Positions 8,813 to 16,803 of a DNA stretch of 64,000 nucleotides are shown piece by piece. The notes below the pieces were generated by a model. That model saw nothing but the letters and a program-made list of their open reading frames with translations, made no database searches and was not told the origin of the DNA. Made by a program: the position numbers and the translations under genes. Numbering within the stretch: position 1 is the first letter of the stretch; each line of letters opens with the position of its first letter. This DNA comes from Haloferax larsenii JCM 13917. GTDB lineage: Archaea > Halobacteriota > Halobacteria > Halobacteriales > Haloferacaceae. Location: NCBI RefSeq assembly GCF_000336955.1, contig NZ_AOLI01000033.1, positions 1 through 64,000 on the forward strand, in the 5' to 3' direction.

Positions 8813-10084
8813 ATGGATATCGACGTCGAACCGACCGAGCGCCCGGACGACGACAGCGACGGCGACACCGGCGACGACGGCGGCCCCGCCGAAATCGAAG
8901 TCGAGGTCACGGACCCCGAGACGGCGACGACCGAGCGGGCTGACCTCCCGCGCGGCATCGACGCCCCCGAGTACGTCCTCTACGGTGGGAAGGGCGGTGT
9001 CGGAAAGACGACGATGGCCGCGGCGACGGCCCTCGCCAGCGCGGCCGACGGCACCGCGACGCTCGTCGTCTCGACCGACCCCGCACACTCGCTTTCGGAC
9101 ACCCTCGGCGTCTCGGTTCCCGCCGAACCGACGCGGCTTAACGAGGACATGCCACTGTACGCGGCCGAAATCGACCCCGACTCCGTGATGGACGGCCCGT
9201 TCGCGGACTCTGGGATGGGCGACGCGGCTGGAGCTGGCGGAGCAGGCGGAACGGGCGCGGCTGGTGGGGCAGGCGCGGCAGACGAAACCGAGTACGACAC
9301 CTCGGAGTACGACGCCGACAACCCGTTCGTCGGCAACGGAGACGGCTCGAACTCGCCGTTCGGCGGGATGGGCGACGCCATGGGCGGATTCGAAGACATG
9401 CTCGGCGGCGACGGTCCGCTCGGGATGGGTGGCCCGATGCCCGGTGCCGACGAGGCGGCGGCGATGCAGCAACTCCTCGAATATCTCGACGACCCGCGGT
9501 TCGACCGCGTCGTCATCGACACCGCGCCGACCGGTCACACCCTCCGACTGCTCGAACTGCCGGAGATAATGGACTCGATGCTCGGTCGCATCGTCCGAAT
9601 GCGCGACAAGTTCTCGGGGATGATGGACAACATCAAAGGTATGTTCGGCGGCGGCCCGGACGACCCGCAGGCGGGCATGGCCGACCTCGACGACCTTCGA
9701 GAGCGCATCGAGCGCCTTCGGGCCATCCTCCGCGACCCGGCGAAGACGGACTTCCGCGTCGTCATGATTCCCGAGGAGATGAGCGTCGTCGAGTCGAACC
9801 GCCTCGTGTCGCGCCTCGACGAGTTCGGGATTCCGGTCCAGACGCTTGTCGTCAATCGCGTCATGGAACCCGTCGACGACGTGGCCGACGTGGACCCCCG
9901 ATGGTTCGTCTCGCCCGACCTCGACGACTGTTCGTTCTGTCAGCGTCGCTGGGACGTCCAACAGCAGGCGCTTCGCTCCGCGACCGACCTGTTCCGCGGC
10001 CGCGACGTCAAACGCGTCCCGCTGCTCGCGGACCAAGTGCAAGGCGAAGACGCGCTTCGTGTCGTCGCCGCCTGTCTCGACTGA
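8813..10084 (+). CDS. ArsA/Get3-family ATPase with a glycine-rich insertion
   Basis: A 423-residue P-loop ATPase of the deviant-Walker family that includes ArsA (arsenite pump ATPase) and Get3/TRC40 (tail-anchored protein targeting). The P-loop GGKGGVGKTT is at about residues 59-68, switch I at STDPAHSLSD, and switch II at VVIDTAPTGHTLRLLELPE. A CSFC pair near residue 377 matches the Get3 zinc site, and no ArsA-type arsenite cysteines are seen, so a Get3-like role is more likely. Between residues about 128 and 220 is a Gly/Ala/Met/Asp-rich low-complexity insertion replacing part of the helical client-binding domain. The N-terminal 45 residues are acidic and disordered. Confidence 0.9.
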   Translation: MDIDVEPTERPDDDSDGDTGDDGGPAEIEVEVTDPETATTERADLPRGIDAPEYVLYGGKGGVGKTTMAAATALASAADGTATLVVSTDPAHSLSDTLGVSVPAEPTRLNEDMPLYAAEIDPDSVMDGPFADSGMGDAAGAGGAGGTGAAGGAGAADETEYDTSEYDADNPFVGNGDGSNSPFGGMGDAMGGFEDMLGGDGPLGMGGPMPGADEAAAMQQLLEYLDDPRFDRVVIDTAPTGHTLRLLELPEIMDSMLGRIVRMRDKFSGMMDNIKGMFGGGPDDPQAGMADLDDLRERIERLRAILRDPAKTDFRVVMIPEEMSVVESNRLVSRLDEFGIPVQTLVVNRVMEPVDDVADVDPRWFVSPDLDDCSFCQRRWDVQQQALRSATDLFRGRDVKRVPLLADQVQGEDALRVVAACLD

Positions 10085-10102
10085 CGGGAGAACGGAAGCC
10101 GC

Positions 10103-10945
10103 TTACACTAATTTTCGGACGAACCCGTACAGCGCGTCGCGCCACGCGTCGGGAACGAACCGACCGAGAACGCCGACTCGCGCGACTGCGCCGGGTTGGT
10201 AGCGGGCGTGCGGCTTGGTCGAACTCGCGGCGTCGACGATGTCTTCTGCGACTCGTTCCGGCGGAATCGCGCCGGGGCCGCTCCCACCGAGGGCCGCCGT
10301 GTCGTCGAGGAGTTTGTAGATGGTCTCGTACGCGCCGGAGCGCTCGATACCGTCTGACTTCTCGCCGCCGTTGACCTCGGCGTCGACGCGGTCGTTGAAG
10401 TTCGTCTCGACCGGGCCAGGTTCGACGAGGACGGCGTCGATACCGTATTCTTCGACCTCGCTGCGGAGGGCGTCGGTCATCGCTTCGAGCGCGAACTTCG
10501 ACCCCGCGTAGACGCCGCTTCCCGGCAGCGAGACGCGCCCGATGACGCTGGAGACGTTGACGATGGTCCCATCCTCCTGTGTGCGCATGTGCGGCAGCAC
10601 GGCGCGTGTGAGTCGGTGTGGGCCGTAGACGTTCACGTCGAACTGGTCGTGAACCATCTCGGTCGGCACGTCCTCGACGGGACCCAACTGGCCGTAGCCA
10701 GCGTTGTTGACGAGACAGTCGAGACGACCCTGTTCGTCGATGATGCGGTCCACGACGCGGTCGACGTCCGACTGGTCTGTGACGTCGAGCGTCGCGATGG
10801 TCGCACCGCGTTCGCCCAGTGTCTCGATGTCTGCTGGGTTTCGCGCGGTGGCGTAGACCTCCCACTCCTCGCCGAGGAATTCGAGCGCGGCCGCGCGCCC
10901 GATTCCCGAGGAACAACCGGTGATGAGGACCGACTTCTGATGCAC
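10103..10945 (-). CDS. Short-chain dehydrogenase/reductase
   Basis: A 280-residue classical SDR. The NAD(P)-binding motif TGCSSGIG is at residues 9-16, the NNAG motif near residue 84, the catalytic Ser in NVSSVIGRVSLPGSG near residue 135 and the YAGSK pair (Tyr and Lys) near residue 150. The C-terminal helices are longer than in minimal SDRs and resemble the retinol-dehydrogenase-like group. Substrate unknown. The start is GTG. It runs convergent with the ArsA-like gene. Confidence 0.93.
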   Translation of the reverse strand: MHQKSVLITGCSSGIGRAAALEFLGEEWEVYATARNPADIETLGERGATIATLDVTDQSDVDRVVDRIIDEQGRLDCLVNNAGYGQLGPVEDVPTEMVHDQFDVNVYGPHRLTRAVLPHMRTQEDGTIVNVSSVIGRVSLPGSGVYAGSKFALEAMTDALRSEVEEYGIDAVLVEPGPVETNFNDRVDAEVNGGEKSDGIERSGAYETIYKLLDDTAALGGSGPGAIPPERVAEDIVDAASSTKPHARYQPGAVARVGVLGRFVPDAWRDALYGFVRKLV

Positions 10946-11007
10946 GCCGGTAGGTCGAACTGTGCGCTGTTAAGTGTACGCGGTTCGCCACGAGAAGACT
11001 CCCGAAC

Positions 11008-11817
11008 TCACTCGTATCGCGTTTTCACTTCGTCGGCGTAGGCGTCCGCGAGACGTGTCGGTTCGGGGAGTTTGTAGTCGCCGCCGAGTCGTGCGACGAG
11101 GTCGACGGTCGTCTCCGGCGACAGGCGATGGCCGGGACTGACGTACAGTGGGTTGACGATGGGCTGTGAGTCGTACTGCCGCGACTGGAACGCGTAGCCG
11201 AGGACAGTCTCCGGTGTGGCCGGGTGGCCACCGACCGCATCGACAGCGTCGTCGGCGCGGATTGGCGTGTTCCACCCTTCCGGGTGTCCGTCCACGTCTT
11301 CGTCGGGAGTGCCACAGAGGAGCGACTTGGCGACGCCGATGCTCGGCACGTCGCAGACGACGCCCACGTGGGTCGCCAGTCCGGCCTGTCGGAAGTGTAT
11401 ACGCCCGGAGCCGTCGAAGACGAGGAGGTCCGGGTCGTGTTCGAGTTCGGCCAGTGCGTCGAGAATCGGGCCGCCCTCGCGGAACGACAGCAGCCCGGGA
11501 ATGTAGGGTAAATCGAGGTCTGACACGGCGTAGACGCGCTCGACGACTTCGCCGCCCCGAAAGACGACGACGGCGCTCACCGCGCGGTCGTCGAGAAATG
11601 CTTGGTCGACGCCAGCGACGAGGGGTGGGTCGGTGTCCGAACCCGAGTCAGTCCCCGTGAGCGTCGTGGCATCAGGGTCGTCGAGCGAGACGCTCGCCGG
11701 GTCGAACGGGAGGTCGTCTTCGAACACCGCCGCCTCGGCGACGCGACGCTGAAGCGCCTCCATCTCGTCGCGCGAGAGGCCGGCGCGCGGTGCGAGGTCC
11801 GGGGTGGCCGGTCGCAT
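11008..11817 (-). CDS. nfi: Endonuclease V
   Basis: Endonuclease V nicks DNA (and in some organisms RNA) one phosphodiester 3' of deoxyinosine, starting repair of deaminated adenine. In the 269 residues I see the metal-binding strand VAGVDQAF (near residue 65), the signature VYAVSDLDLPYIPGLLSFREGGPIL, the DGSGRIHFRQAGLATHVGV segment carrying the next acidic ligand, and the lesion-recognition region SIGVAKSLLCG. An N-terminal acidic segment of about 55 residues precedes the domain. The ATG at 11817 lies one base after the rhomboid stop codon, so the two genes are co-transcribed and translationally coupled. Confidence 0.94.
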   Translation of the reverse strand: MRPATPDLAPRAGLSRDEMEALQRRVAEAAVFEDDLPFDPASVSLDDPDATTLTGTDSGSDTDPPLVAGVDQAFLDDRAVSAVVVFRGGEVVERVYAVSDLDLPYIPGLLSFREGGPILDALAELEHDPDLLVFDGSGRIHFRQAGLATHVGVVCDVPSIGVAKSLLCGTPDEDVDGHPEGWNTPIRADDAVDAVGGHPATPETVLGYAFQSRQYDSQPIVNPLYVSPGHRLSPETTVDLVARLGGDYKLPEPTRLADAYADEVKTRYE

Positions 11818-11818
11818 C

Positions 11819-12742
11819 TTAGAAGCGGCCGCCGGGACCACCGCGACGCCCGCCGCCGAGCGACATCTGGTTGGGAATATTCCGTTTTCCATTCACGCGC
11901 TGGCCGTACGCGAGGCCGATGACGAGGCCGACGAGGTGGGCGAAGTGGGCGACGTTGCCCTGTCCGGCCGTCGCGGCCGTTCCTGGGTCGAGGAAGAACA
12001 CGACAGAGAGGGCCGCGAAGCCGAAGGTAAACAGCCACAGCGGGATTGGAATCACGAAGTACAGGTAGATTCGAAGTCCGGGGTTCAGGACCGTGAGAAC
12101 GCCGAGGATGGCGAAGACGGCACCTGAAGCGCCGAGGACCGACGTGGTGATACCTGGCGTCAGGACGAAACTGCTCCCGATGTGAGCGAGTCCCGCGGCC
12201 ATCCCGGCGATGACGAACAGCGCGGTGAACTTCCGCGACCCGATGTAGCGTTCGACTGGCGGGCCGAAGAAGTACAGCACGATGCTGTTGCCGACGATGT
12301 GGAAGAACGACACTGGGCTGTGTGAGAACACCGACGTGACCCAGGTCCAGACGAAGAGTGGGTTCTCCGTACTCAGGGTAAACAGCGCGCCGAACGTCCC
12401 GCGGGGGAAGATGCCAGCCTGCATCCCGAGGATGACGGCCCACTCCAGTGCGAACATAATCCACATGACCCCGAGGAAGACGTAGGACATGTTCCCGCGG
12501 AAGTATCCGAGCAGCCCGCCCGTGCTGGTGAGCGAGTCGAGAAGACCGCTCGCACGGCCACGCTGGGAACTCACCGAGTCGTCGAAGCTACTTTCGAAGA
12601 CACCGGACGGGTCGTCCCAGTCTGAAAGCCCCGGACACTCGTGATTCTCCGGAAGGCGGTGTTCTGAACAGAACGTGCCGCCACATCGAGAACAGCGGTA
12701 CGGCAGGTTCTCGTGCCGACCGCACTCGTCGCAGGTAGCCAT
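11819..12742 (-). CDS. Rhomboid-family intramembrane serine protease with N-terminal AN1 zinc finger
   Basis: A 307-residue membrane protease that cleaves substrates within or next to their transmembrane helices. Residues 4-36 form an AN1-type zinc finger with ligands Cys4, Cys7, Cys17, Cys20, Cys25, His28, His34 and Cys36. Six helices follow (about 85-280). The catalytic Ser is Ser206 in GASGAVF, paired with His269 in AHFAHLVG; His148 and Asn152 in HIVGN build the oxyanion hole. The Gly/Arg-rich tail is cytosolic. This architecture matches the haloarchaeal RhoII-type protease, whose loss in Haloferax affects S-layer glycoprotein glycosylation; that link is from memory of the literature. Upstream of endonuclease V in the same operon. 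Confidence 0.94.
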   Translation of the reverse strand: MATCDECGRHENLPYRCSRCGGTFCSEHRLPENHECPGLSDWDDPSGVFESSFDDSVSSQRGRASGLLDSLTSTGGLLGYFRGNMSYVFLGVMWIMFALEWAVILGMQAGIFPRGTFGALFTLSTENPLFVWTWVTSVFSHSPVSFFHIVGNSIVLYFFGPPVERYIGSRKFTALFVIAGMAAGLAHIGSSFVLTPGITTSVLGASGAVFAILGVLTVLNPGLRIYLYFVIPIPLWLFTFGFAALSVVFFLDPGTAATAGQGNVAHFAHLVGLVIGLAYGQRVNGKRNIPNQMSLGGGRRGGPGGRF

Positions 12743-12869
12743 TAGTGACGACTTGCAGCGGCGAGATAAAAAGGGGTTGCCTCCTGCGCGTCGATGTCAC
12801 ACACCTTTCGCGGGCGACGCAGACCGGCGCGGCCGCTCAGAGTGCGGGCGTCCAGAGAAAACAGACGGC

Positions 12870-12992
12870 TTACTCGTCGTCGGACGACGCTTCGTCGGCG
12901 TCTCCGTTCTCCGCGGATGCGGGCGTGAAGTTCGTCGGAACGACGGTCGTGTGGTGGAGACCGAGGCGGGGTTGTTTGGCTGCCATTCTCAT
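12870..12992 (-). CDS. Small protein of 40 residues
   Basis: The ORF encodes a basic start (MRMAAKQPRLGL), a central HHTTVVPTNFTP segment and a very acidic end (ENGDADEASSDDE). The acidic C-terminus is typical haloarchaeal coding sequence. A TATA-like TAATAATTA at 13016-13024 is centred about 28 bp before the ATG at 12992, as for leaderless genes. A second ATG at 12986 is possible. I do not recognise the family and no function can be given. Confidence 0.6.
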   Translation of the reverse strand: MRMAAKQPRLGLHHTTVVPTNFTPASAENGDADEASSDDE

Positions 12993-13015
12993 CAGTAGCT
13001 ACCCGTCGAAGTGAC

Positions 13016-13024
13016 TAATAATTA
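13016..13024 (-). promoter_or_regulatory. TATA-like box of the 40-residue protein gene
   Basis: TAATTATTA on the minus strand, about 28 bp before the ATG at 12992; the spacing supports a leaderless transcript starting at that ATG. Confidence 0.5.
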
Positions 13025-13164
13025 CCCATGCGCATAATTTATCCCCTCGTGGGGGTCCGATAACCGGTGGGTATGTGCGGTGACGACGGCTGTCGATTTC
13101 GTCGAGCGGTGAGTAACGCAGTCGCTCACGGGTTCGCGGTCGAAGAAAGAAATTCGGGAGTCGC

Positions 13165-13698
13165 TTACGCGAAGTTCTCTTCGTAGAGGTCCATCGCGTG
13201 TTCGATGGCGTCCTTCGCGGCCTGCTTGTCTTCCCAGCCGAGGGTCTCGACTTCTTTGCCCGCTTCGAGGTTCTTGTACGTCGCGAAGAACTCGTCAATC
13301 TCGTCGAGCGTCTGCTGCGGGATGTCTTCGAGGTCTTCGATGTGGTCGTAGCGCGGGTCCTCGATGGGGACGGCGATGACCTTGTCGTCCTGCTCGCCGT
13401 CGTCGTCCATCTTCATGAGGGCGACGGGACGGGCTTCGATGACGCAGCCCGGGAACGTCTGGTCTTCGACGAGAACGAGCACGTCGAAGGGGTCTTCGTC
13501 GTCGTAGTACGTCCGCGGCATGAAGCCGTAGTCCGACGGGTAGTGGACGTTGGAGTGGAGCACGCGGTCGAGGACGACACCGGGGATGTCCTTGTCGTAC
13601 TCGTACTTGTTGCGCTCGCCTTTGAGGCACTCGACAACTGCGTAGATTTCGTCCGGCGCGTTCGGGCCGGTCTCCATATCTTCCCAGAGGTTCACCAT
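13165..13698 (-). CDS. ppa: Inorganic pyrophosphatase
   Basis: A soluble family I pyrophosphatase that hydrolyses PPi to two phosphates, driving biosynthetic reactions forward. The 177 residues include the signature NKYEYDKDIPGV (Lys and Glu ligands), HYPSDYGFMPRTYYDDEDPFDVLVLV with the metal-binding Asp cluster, and DDKVIAVPIEDPRYDH. The high Glu/Asp content is normal for a halophilic cytosolic enzyme. I start at the ATG encoding MVNLWED because family members begin there; GGAGG lies 11 bases upstream. The frame is open upstream to 13755 and a longer N-terminus cannot be excluded. Confidence 0.96.
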   Translation of the reverse strand: MVNLWEDMETGPNAPDEIYAVVECLKGERNKYEYDKDIPGVVLDRVLHSNVHYPSDYGFMPRTYYDDEDPFDVLVLVEDQTFPGCVIEARPVALMKMDDDGEQDDKVIAVPIEDPRYDHIEDLEDIPQQTLDEIDEFFATYKNLEAGKEVETLGWEDKQAAKDAIEHAMDLYEENFA

Positions 13699-13832
13699 AC
13701 CGAACTCATCCTCCATACGAGCAAAAGTCCTTTCGGCATCGGTCGCCGGTGACATAACTGCGCGACCGATAGCGTATCCGGATTTGGTGTGTCATGCACT
13801 GACAATGGTGATTTTGTAGAGAAAGTACTGTT

Positions 13833-13866
13833 CTGAACGTATCCAGATTCAGAGGTATTCGTTCAG
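13833..13866. repeat. Inverted repeat CTGAACG / CGTTCAG
   Basis: Seven-base arms at 13833-13839 and 13860-13866 separated by 20 bases. The first of a group of inverted repeats upstream of the padR-type gene. Confidence 0.5.
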
Positions 13867-13883
13867 TATTCTCTTGATACTAC

Positions 13884-13904
13884 AATACGTGGCACTCACG
13901 TATT
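13884..13904. repeat. Perfect 8-bp inverted repeat AATACGTG-5-CACGTATT
   Basis: Arms at 13884-13891 and 13897-13904 with loop GCACT. The size and symmetry fit an operator for a dimeric winged-helix regulator such as PadR, or a small hairpin. Confidence 0.6.
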
Positions 13905-13926
13905 ATTCGGGGAATGCTAAGGGCAT

Positions 13927-13961
13927 ACCAGCTGGTTGGGAAGGTATATACCACTGAGTGG
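13927..13961. repeat. Cluster of three short palindromes
   Basis: ACCAGCTGGT (13927-13936) and GGTATATACC (13943-13952) are perfect 10-bp palindromes, and CCACTGAGTGG (13951-13961) is palindromic around one base. The last two share two bases. GGTATATACC also looks like a TATA element, so a bound dimer here could block transcription. Confidence 0.6.
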
Positions 13962-14057
13962 TTTTACAGTATAATAACGCATTCACTAGGTTTCCACCCT
14001 GATTTTGCCGGTGCTATGCCTATTATCACATCGGAAAAGCGGACCTGCGTTGACAAA

Positions 14058-14066
14058 GTTTAAATA
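14058..14066 (+). promoter_or_regulatory. TATA-like box of the padR-type gene
   Basis: GTTTAAATA with centre 27 bp before the ATG at 14089, as expected for a leaderless mRNA. Confidence 0.65.
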
Positions 14067-14088
14067 GATAGGTGACATTTCCACATCC

Positions 14089-14448
14089 ATGTCAGAGGCA
14101 CAAACAATTGGCAATGAGTCTGGCGCGGCTCGCGACCTTACCGCGTTCCAGCAGAACATCCTCGTCATCCTGGCTGAGGAACCGATGTACGGTCTTGCAA
14201 TCAAGCGTCACCTCGAGACGTACTACGGCACCGAAGTGAACCACGGGCGCCTGTACCCCAACCTTGACGACCTCGTCGAGATGGGTCTCGTCGAGAAGAG
14301 CGAACTCGACAAGCGTACCAACCAGTACGAACTGACCGAAGACGGCCTCCAGGCTGTTCTCGACCGGTTCGACTGGATGTTCGCGAAGTTCGTCACCGAC
14401 GACGAACGCGCCGAGAAGGTCATCGAACGCGTAAACGCCAAGCTGTAA
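14089..14448 (+). CDS. PadR-family transcriptional regulator
   Basis: A 119-residue winged-helix DNA-binding protein. The PadR core is visible in LTAFQQNILVILAEEPMYGLAIKRHLETYYG (residues about 17-47), NHGRLYPNLDDLVEMGLVEKSE (recognition helix and wing) and DKRTNQYELTEDGLQAVL. The C-terminal helix (about 95-119) should form the dimer interface. PadR proteins usually act as dimeric repressors, often of their own gene, and the palindromes at 13833-13961 are plausible sites. The target genes and effector are unknown. Confidence 0.93.
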   Translation: MSEAQTIGNESGAARDLTAFQQNILVILAEEPMYGLAIKRHLETYYGTEVNHGRLYPNLDDLVEMGLVEKSELDKRTNQYELTEDGLQAVLDRFDWMFAKFVTDDERAEKVIERVNAKL

Positions 14449-14468
14449 TCTGGCATACACCGGGCTCG

Positions 14469-15032
14469 TCAGTTGTACTCGGGCACTTCGGCGCCTGCGG
14501 CGTCGAAGAGCAACTGTAACGACTCGGGAAGCAACGACCGTTGTTTATCGGTCGGCCACGCATTGCGTGGATAATATTCTTCGACGAACTCACGCACCTC
14601 GGGAGCGCCTGCTGTCTCGATTCGCCGGACGTAGTGGTTCCCGAGGAAGTCCGCGAACGCGCGGGCGTTCGCCGCGTGGACGGGACCGTGTTCCTCTGCG
14701 ACCGACTCGACGAGTTCGGCGTTGTGCGACTCGACTGCGTTCCACTCGTGGTCTTCGCCGGTTCCGCGAAGCGGCCGTTCGATGCCGCGGTCGATGTCGT
14801 CGATATTGCCCGGATGGACGAGTCCGTCGTCGTCGACCCACGACTCCGGGTGCAACACGAGCACGTCGTCTTCCTCACGAACCCGTGCGGTGAAGCCGTA
14901 CGGTTCGACGAGTTCGTCGCGCGCCGACTGGTAGGTCTCACGCTCGTCAGGGTCGACGGCGTCGCGTGCGAGCCTCGTCAATCGCTCGGCTTCCTGTTGT
15001 ACGTCTTCCGGGATGTCGTCTGACTCAGGCAT
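14469..15032 (-). CDS. RnhA-operon protein, uncharacterised haloarchaeal family
   Basis: A 187-residue acidic, soluble, mostly helical protein with no transmembrane segment and no motif I can link to an activity. The N-terminus (residues 1-35) is a helix like a tetratricopeptide-type or coiled pair. Its start codon lies inside the end of rnhA (overlap 15025-15032), so the two are co-translated; haloarchaeal genomes usually keep them together and the family is often called 'rnhA operon protein'. A role connected to RNase H is only inferred from this pairing. Confidence 0.85.
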   Translation of the reverse strand: MPESDDIPEDVQQEAERLTRLARDAVDPDERETYQSARDELVEPYGFTARVREEDDVLVLHPESWVDDDGLVHPGNIDDIDRGIERPLRGTGEDHEWNAVESHNAELVESVAEEHGPVHAANARAFADFLGNHYVRRIETAGAPEVREFVEEYYPRNAWPTDKQRSLLPESLQLLFDAAGAEVPEYN

Positions 15033-15618
15033 TGTCGAGCGCCTCGTTGGCCAAGGAGTCGGCGTGTTCGTTTATCTCTCGCGGTACGTGTTCGAGCGAC
15101 CAGCGGTCGAACTGGTCGAGAAGTTCGCGCACCGTCACCCGGTGTTCGCGCAGTCCGGGGTCGTTCGTCTTCCACTCGCCGCGCACCTGCTTGACGATGA
15201 GTTGCGAGTCGCCTCTGACGTCGACTTCGTCGTACCCGTACTCGGCGGCGGCGGTGAGCGCCTCGACGAGTGCCTCGTACTCCGCGCGGTTGTTCGTCGT
15301 CTTTCCGATTCGCTTCGACCCCTCGGCGACGATACCGTCGCTTGTGACGATAACCCACCCAATCGCTGCGGGACCGGGATTCCCTCGGCTCGCTCCGTCG
15401 AAGTAGACGTGTGCACGGCCGCCACCGGGCTCCAAGATGGGCAAGAGGTCCGTCGGCGACCCGCCTTGCACGACGACTTTTCCGTCGTAGGCGACCGCAG
15501 TCGCGTCGCCACGCTCGGCTCGCCACCGTTCGTGGTCGGTATTTCCGGGGGTGACGTCCACACCCGCCTCTTCGAGCCGTCGTCGCGCTTCGTCGGGGTC
15601 ACACTCGACCGTCGGCAT
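15025..15618 (-). CDS. rnhA: Ribonuclease HI
   Basis: RNase HI cleaves the RNA strand of RNA-DNA hybrids such as R-loops and primers. The 197 residues consist of an N-terminal segment of about 65 residues ([16 protein letters not shown] and a small beta unit) and a catalytic domain. Catalytic residues are in [13 protein letters not shown] (Asp), [12 protein letters not shown] (Glu), [10 protein letters not shown] (Asp) and [11 protein letters not shown] (Asp). This is the short archaeal form without the basic protrusion. The ATG at 15618 is preferred; a GTG two codons upstream (15624) is possible. Divergent from tfb. Confidence 0.95.
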   Translation of the reverse strand: MPTVECDPDEARRRLEEAGVDVTPGNTDHERWRAERGDATAVAYDGKVVVQGGSPTDLLPILEPGGGRAHVYFDGASRGNPGPAAIGWVIVTSDGIVAEGSKRIGKTTNNRAEYEALVEALTAAAEYGYDEVDVRGDSQLIVKQVRGEWKTNDPGLREHRVTVRELLDQFDRWSLEHVPREINEHADSLANEALDNA

Positions 15619-15676
15619 GTCCACACCTCGCCGGTGGGAGGGTAAAGTCGGTTCGTTCGGTCCTCTATAGATTTCT

Positions 15677-15706
15677 GGAAACTATCTCCTCCCGGGATAA
15701 GTTTGA
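15677..15706. promoter_or_regulatory. Imperfect inverted repeat between rnhA and tfb
   Basis: AAACTATC and GATAAGTTT flank a central CCCGGG in the divergent rnhA-tfb intergenic space. The right arm has one extra base. A regulatory site for one or both genes is possible but not shown. Confidence 0.35.
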
Positions 15707-15737
15707 AGTGGGAAGCTCTAAACAGTATATAAATGCG

Positions 15738-16715
15738 ATGAAACGGCCCACACGCCAGCGGGAGCGCGAGCACGACCGGACTCGATGGGGAGACGAGTCA
15801 GCGGACGACGAAGCCGAGACGGACATCGACCTCGACGATTTGGACTCTGACGAGGTCGTCCGCACGGCAGACGGTGAGTTGATCCACGAGGAGACTGGTA
15901 TCGTATTGGAAGAAGAGCGAATCGACCCCGGCCCGGAGTGGCGCGCGTTCAACCACTCGGAGCGACAGGAGAAGTCGCGCGTGGGCGCGCCGACGACCAA
16001 GACGATGCACGACAAGGGGTTGACGACGACTATCGACTGGAAGGACAAAGACGCCTACGGGCGGTCGATTTCGTCACGAAAGCGGTCGCAGATGCACCGC
16101 TTGCGCAAGTGGCAGGAACGAATTCGAACCAAGGACGCTGGTGAACGAAACCTGCAGTTCGCACTCAGCGAAATCGACCGCATGGCGTCGGCACTCGGCG
16201 TCCCGCGGTCGGTCCGGGAGGTCGCGTCGGTCATCTACCGCCGCGCACTCGACGAAGACCTGATTCGCGGGCGCTCTATCGAGGGGGTCGCGACCGCCTG
16301 TCTCTACGCCGCCTGCCGGAAGGAAGGGATTCCACGCTCGCTCGAAGAGATTGCCGAGGTCTCTCGCGTCGAGCGAAAAGAAATCGGCCGCACCTATCGG
16401 TACGTCTCACAGGAACTCGGTCTGGAGATGCGCCCGGTCGACCCGAAGAAGTACGTCCCGCGATTCTCGTCGGAACTCGACCTCTCGAAGGAGGTCCAGT
16501 CGAAGGCCAACGAGATTATCGAGACGACGGCCGAGCAGGGCTTGCTCTCGGGCAAGTCGCCGACCGGCTACGCCGCCGCGGCAATCTACGCCGCCTCGCT
16601 CCTCTGTAACGAGAAGAAGACCCAGCGCGAAGTCGCAGACGTCGCGCAGGTGACCGAAGTCACCATCCGCAATCGCTACCAAGAACAAATCGAAGCGATG
16701 GGCATCCACACCTAA
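15738..16715 (+). CDS. tfb: Transcription initiation factor IIB (TFB) lacking zinc-ribbon cysteines
   Basis: TFB bridges TBP-bound promoter DNA and RNA polymerase. This copy has 325 residues. The B-reader/linker motif [23 protein letters not shown] (from about residue 65) and both cyclin-like repeats (about 120-210 and 215-310) are intact, with the helix-turn-helix [19 protein letters not shown]. The N-terminal zinc ribbon is degenerate: residues 30-60 contain no Cys, the second usual Cys pair being replaced by His50 and Thr53 in [12 protein letters not shown]. Haloarchaea carry several TFBs that serve different promoter sets. The ATG at 15738 is preferred over an upstream GTG at 15708. A TATATAA (15727-15733) lies unusually close to the start. 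Confidence 0.93.
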   Translation: MKRPTRQREREHDRTRWGDESADDEAETDIDLDDLDSDEVVRTADGELIHEETGIVLEEERIDPGPEWRAFNHSERQEKSRVGAPTTKTMHDKGLTTTIDWKDKDAYGRSISSRKRSQMHRLRKWQERIRTKDAGERNLQFALSEIDRMASALGVPRSVREVASVIYRRALDEDLIRGRSIEGVATACLYAACRKEGIPRSLEEIAEVSRVERKEIGRTYRYVSQELGLEMRPVDPKKYVPRFSSELDLSKEVQSKANEIIETTAEQGLLSGKSPTGYAAAAIYAASLLCNEKKTQREVADVAQVTEVTIRNRYQEQIEAMGIHT

Positions 16716-16803
16716 GCGGGCCGTCGTTTCGAGTTCACACGCCGAATTTCATTTGCCGCGCCGTCGCCGAAGGTTCATACCGCCGGACGACTCACTTCCG
16801 GTG

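Larger units (their letters stand above)
13756..14057. other. Palindrome-rich intergenic region
   Basis: About 300 bases without a credible gene between ppa and the padR-type gene. It is richer in A and T than its surroundings and carries several inverted repeats (see the separate repeat entries), which suggests regulatory sites. I see no tRNA or other structured RNA gene. Confidence 0.5.
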
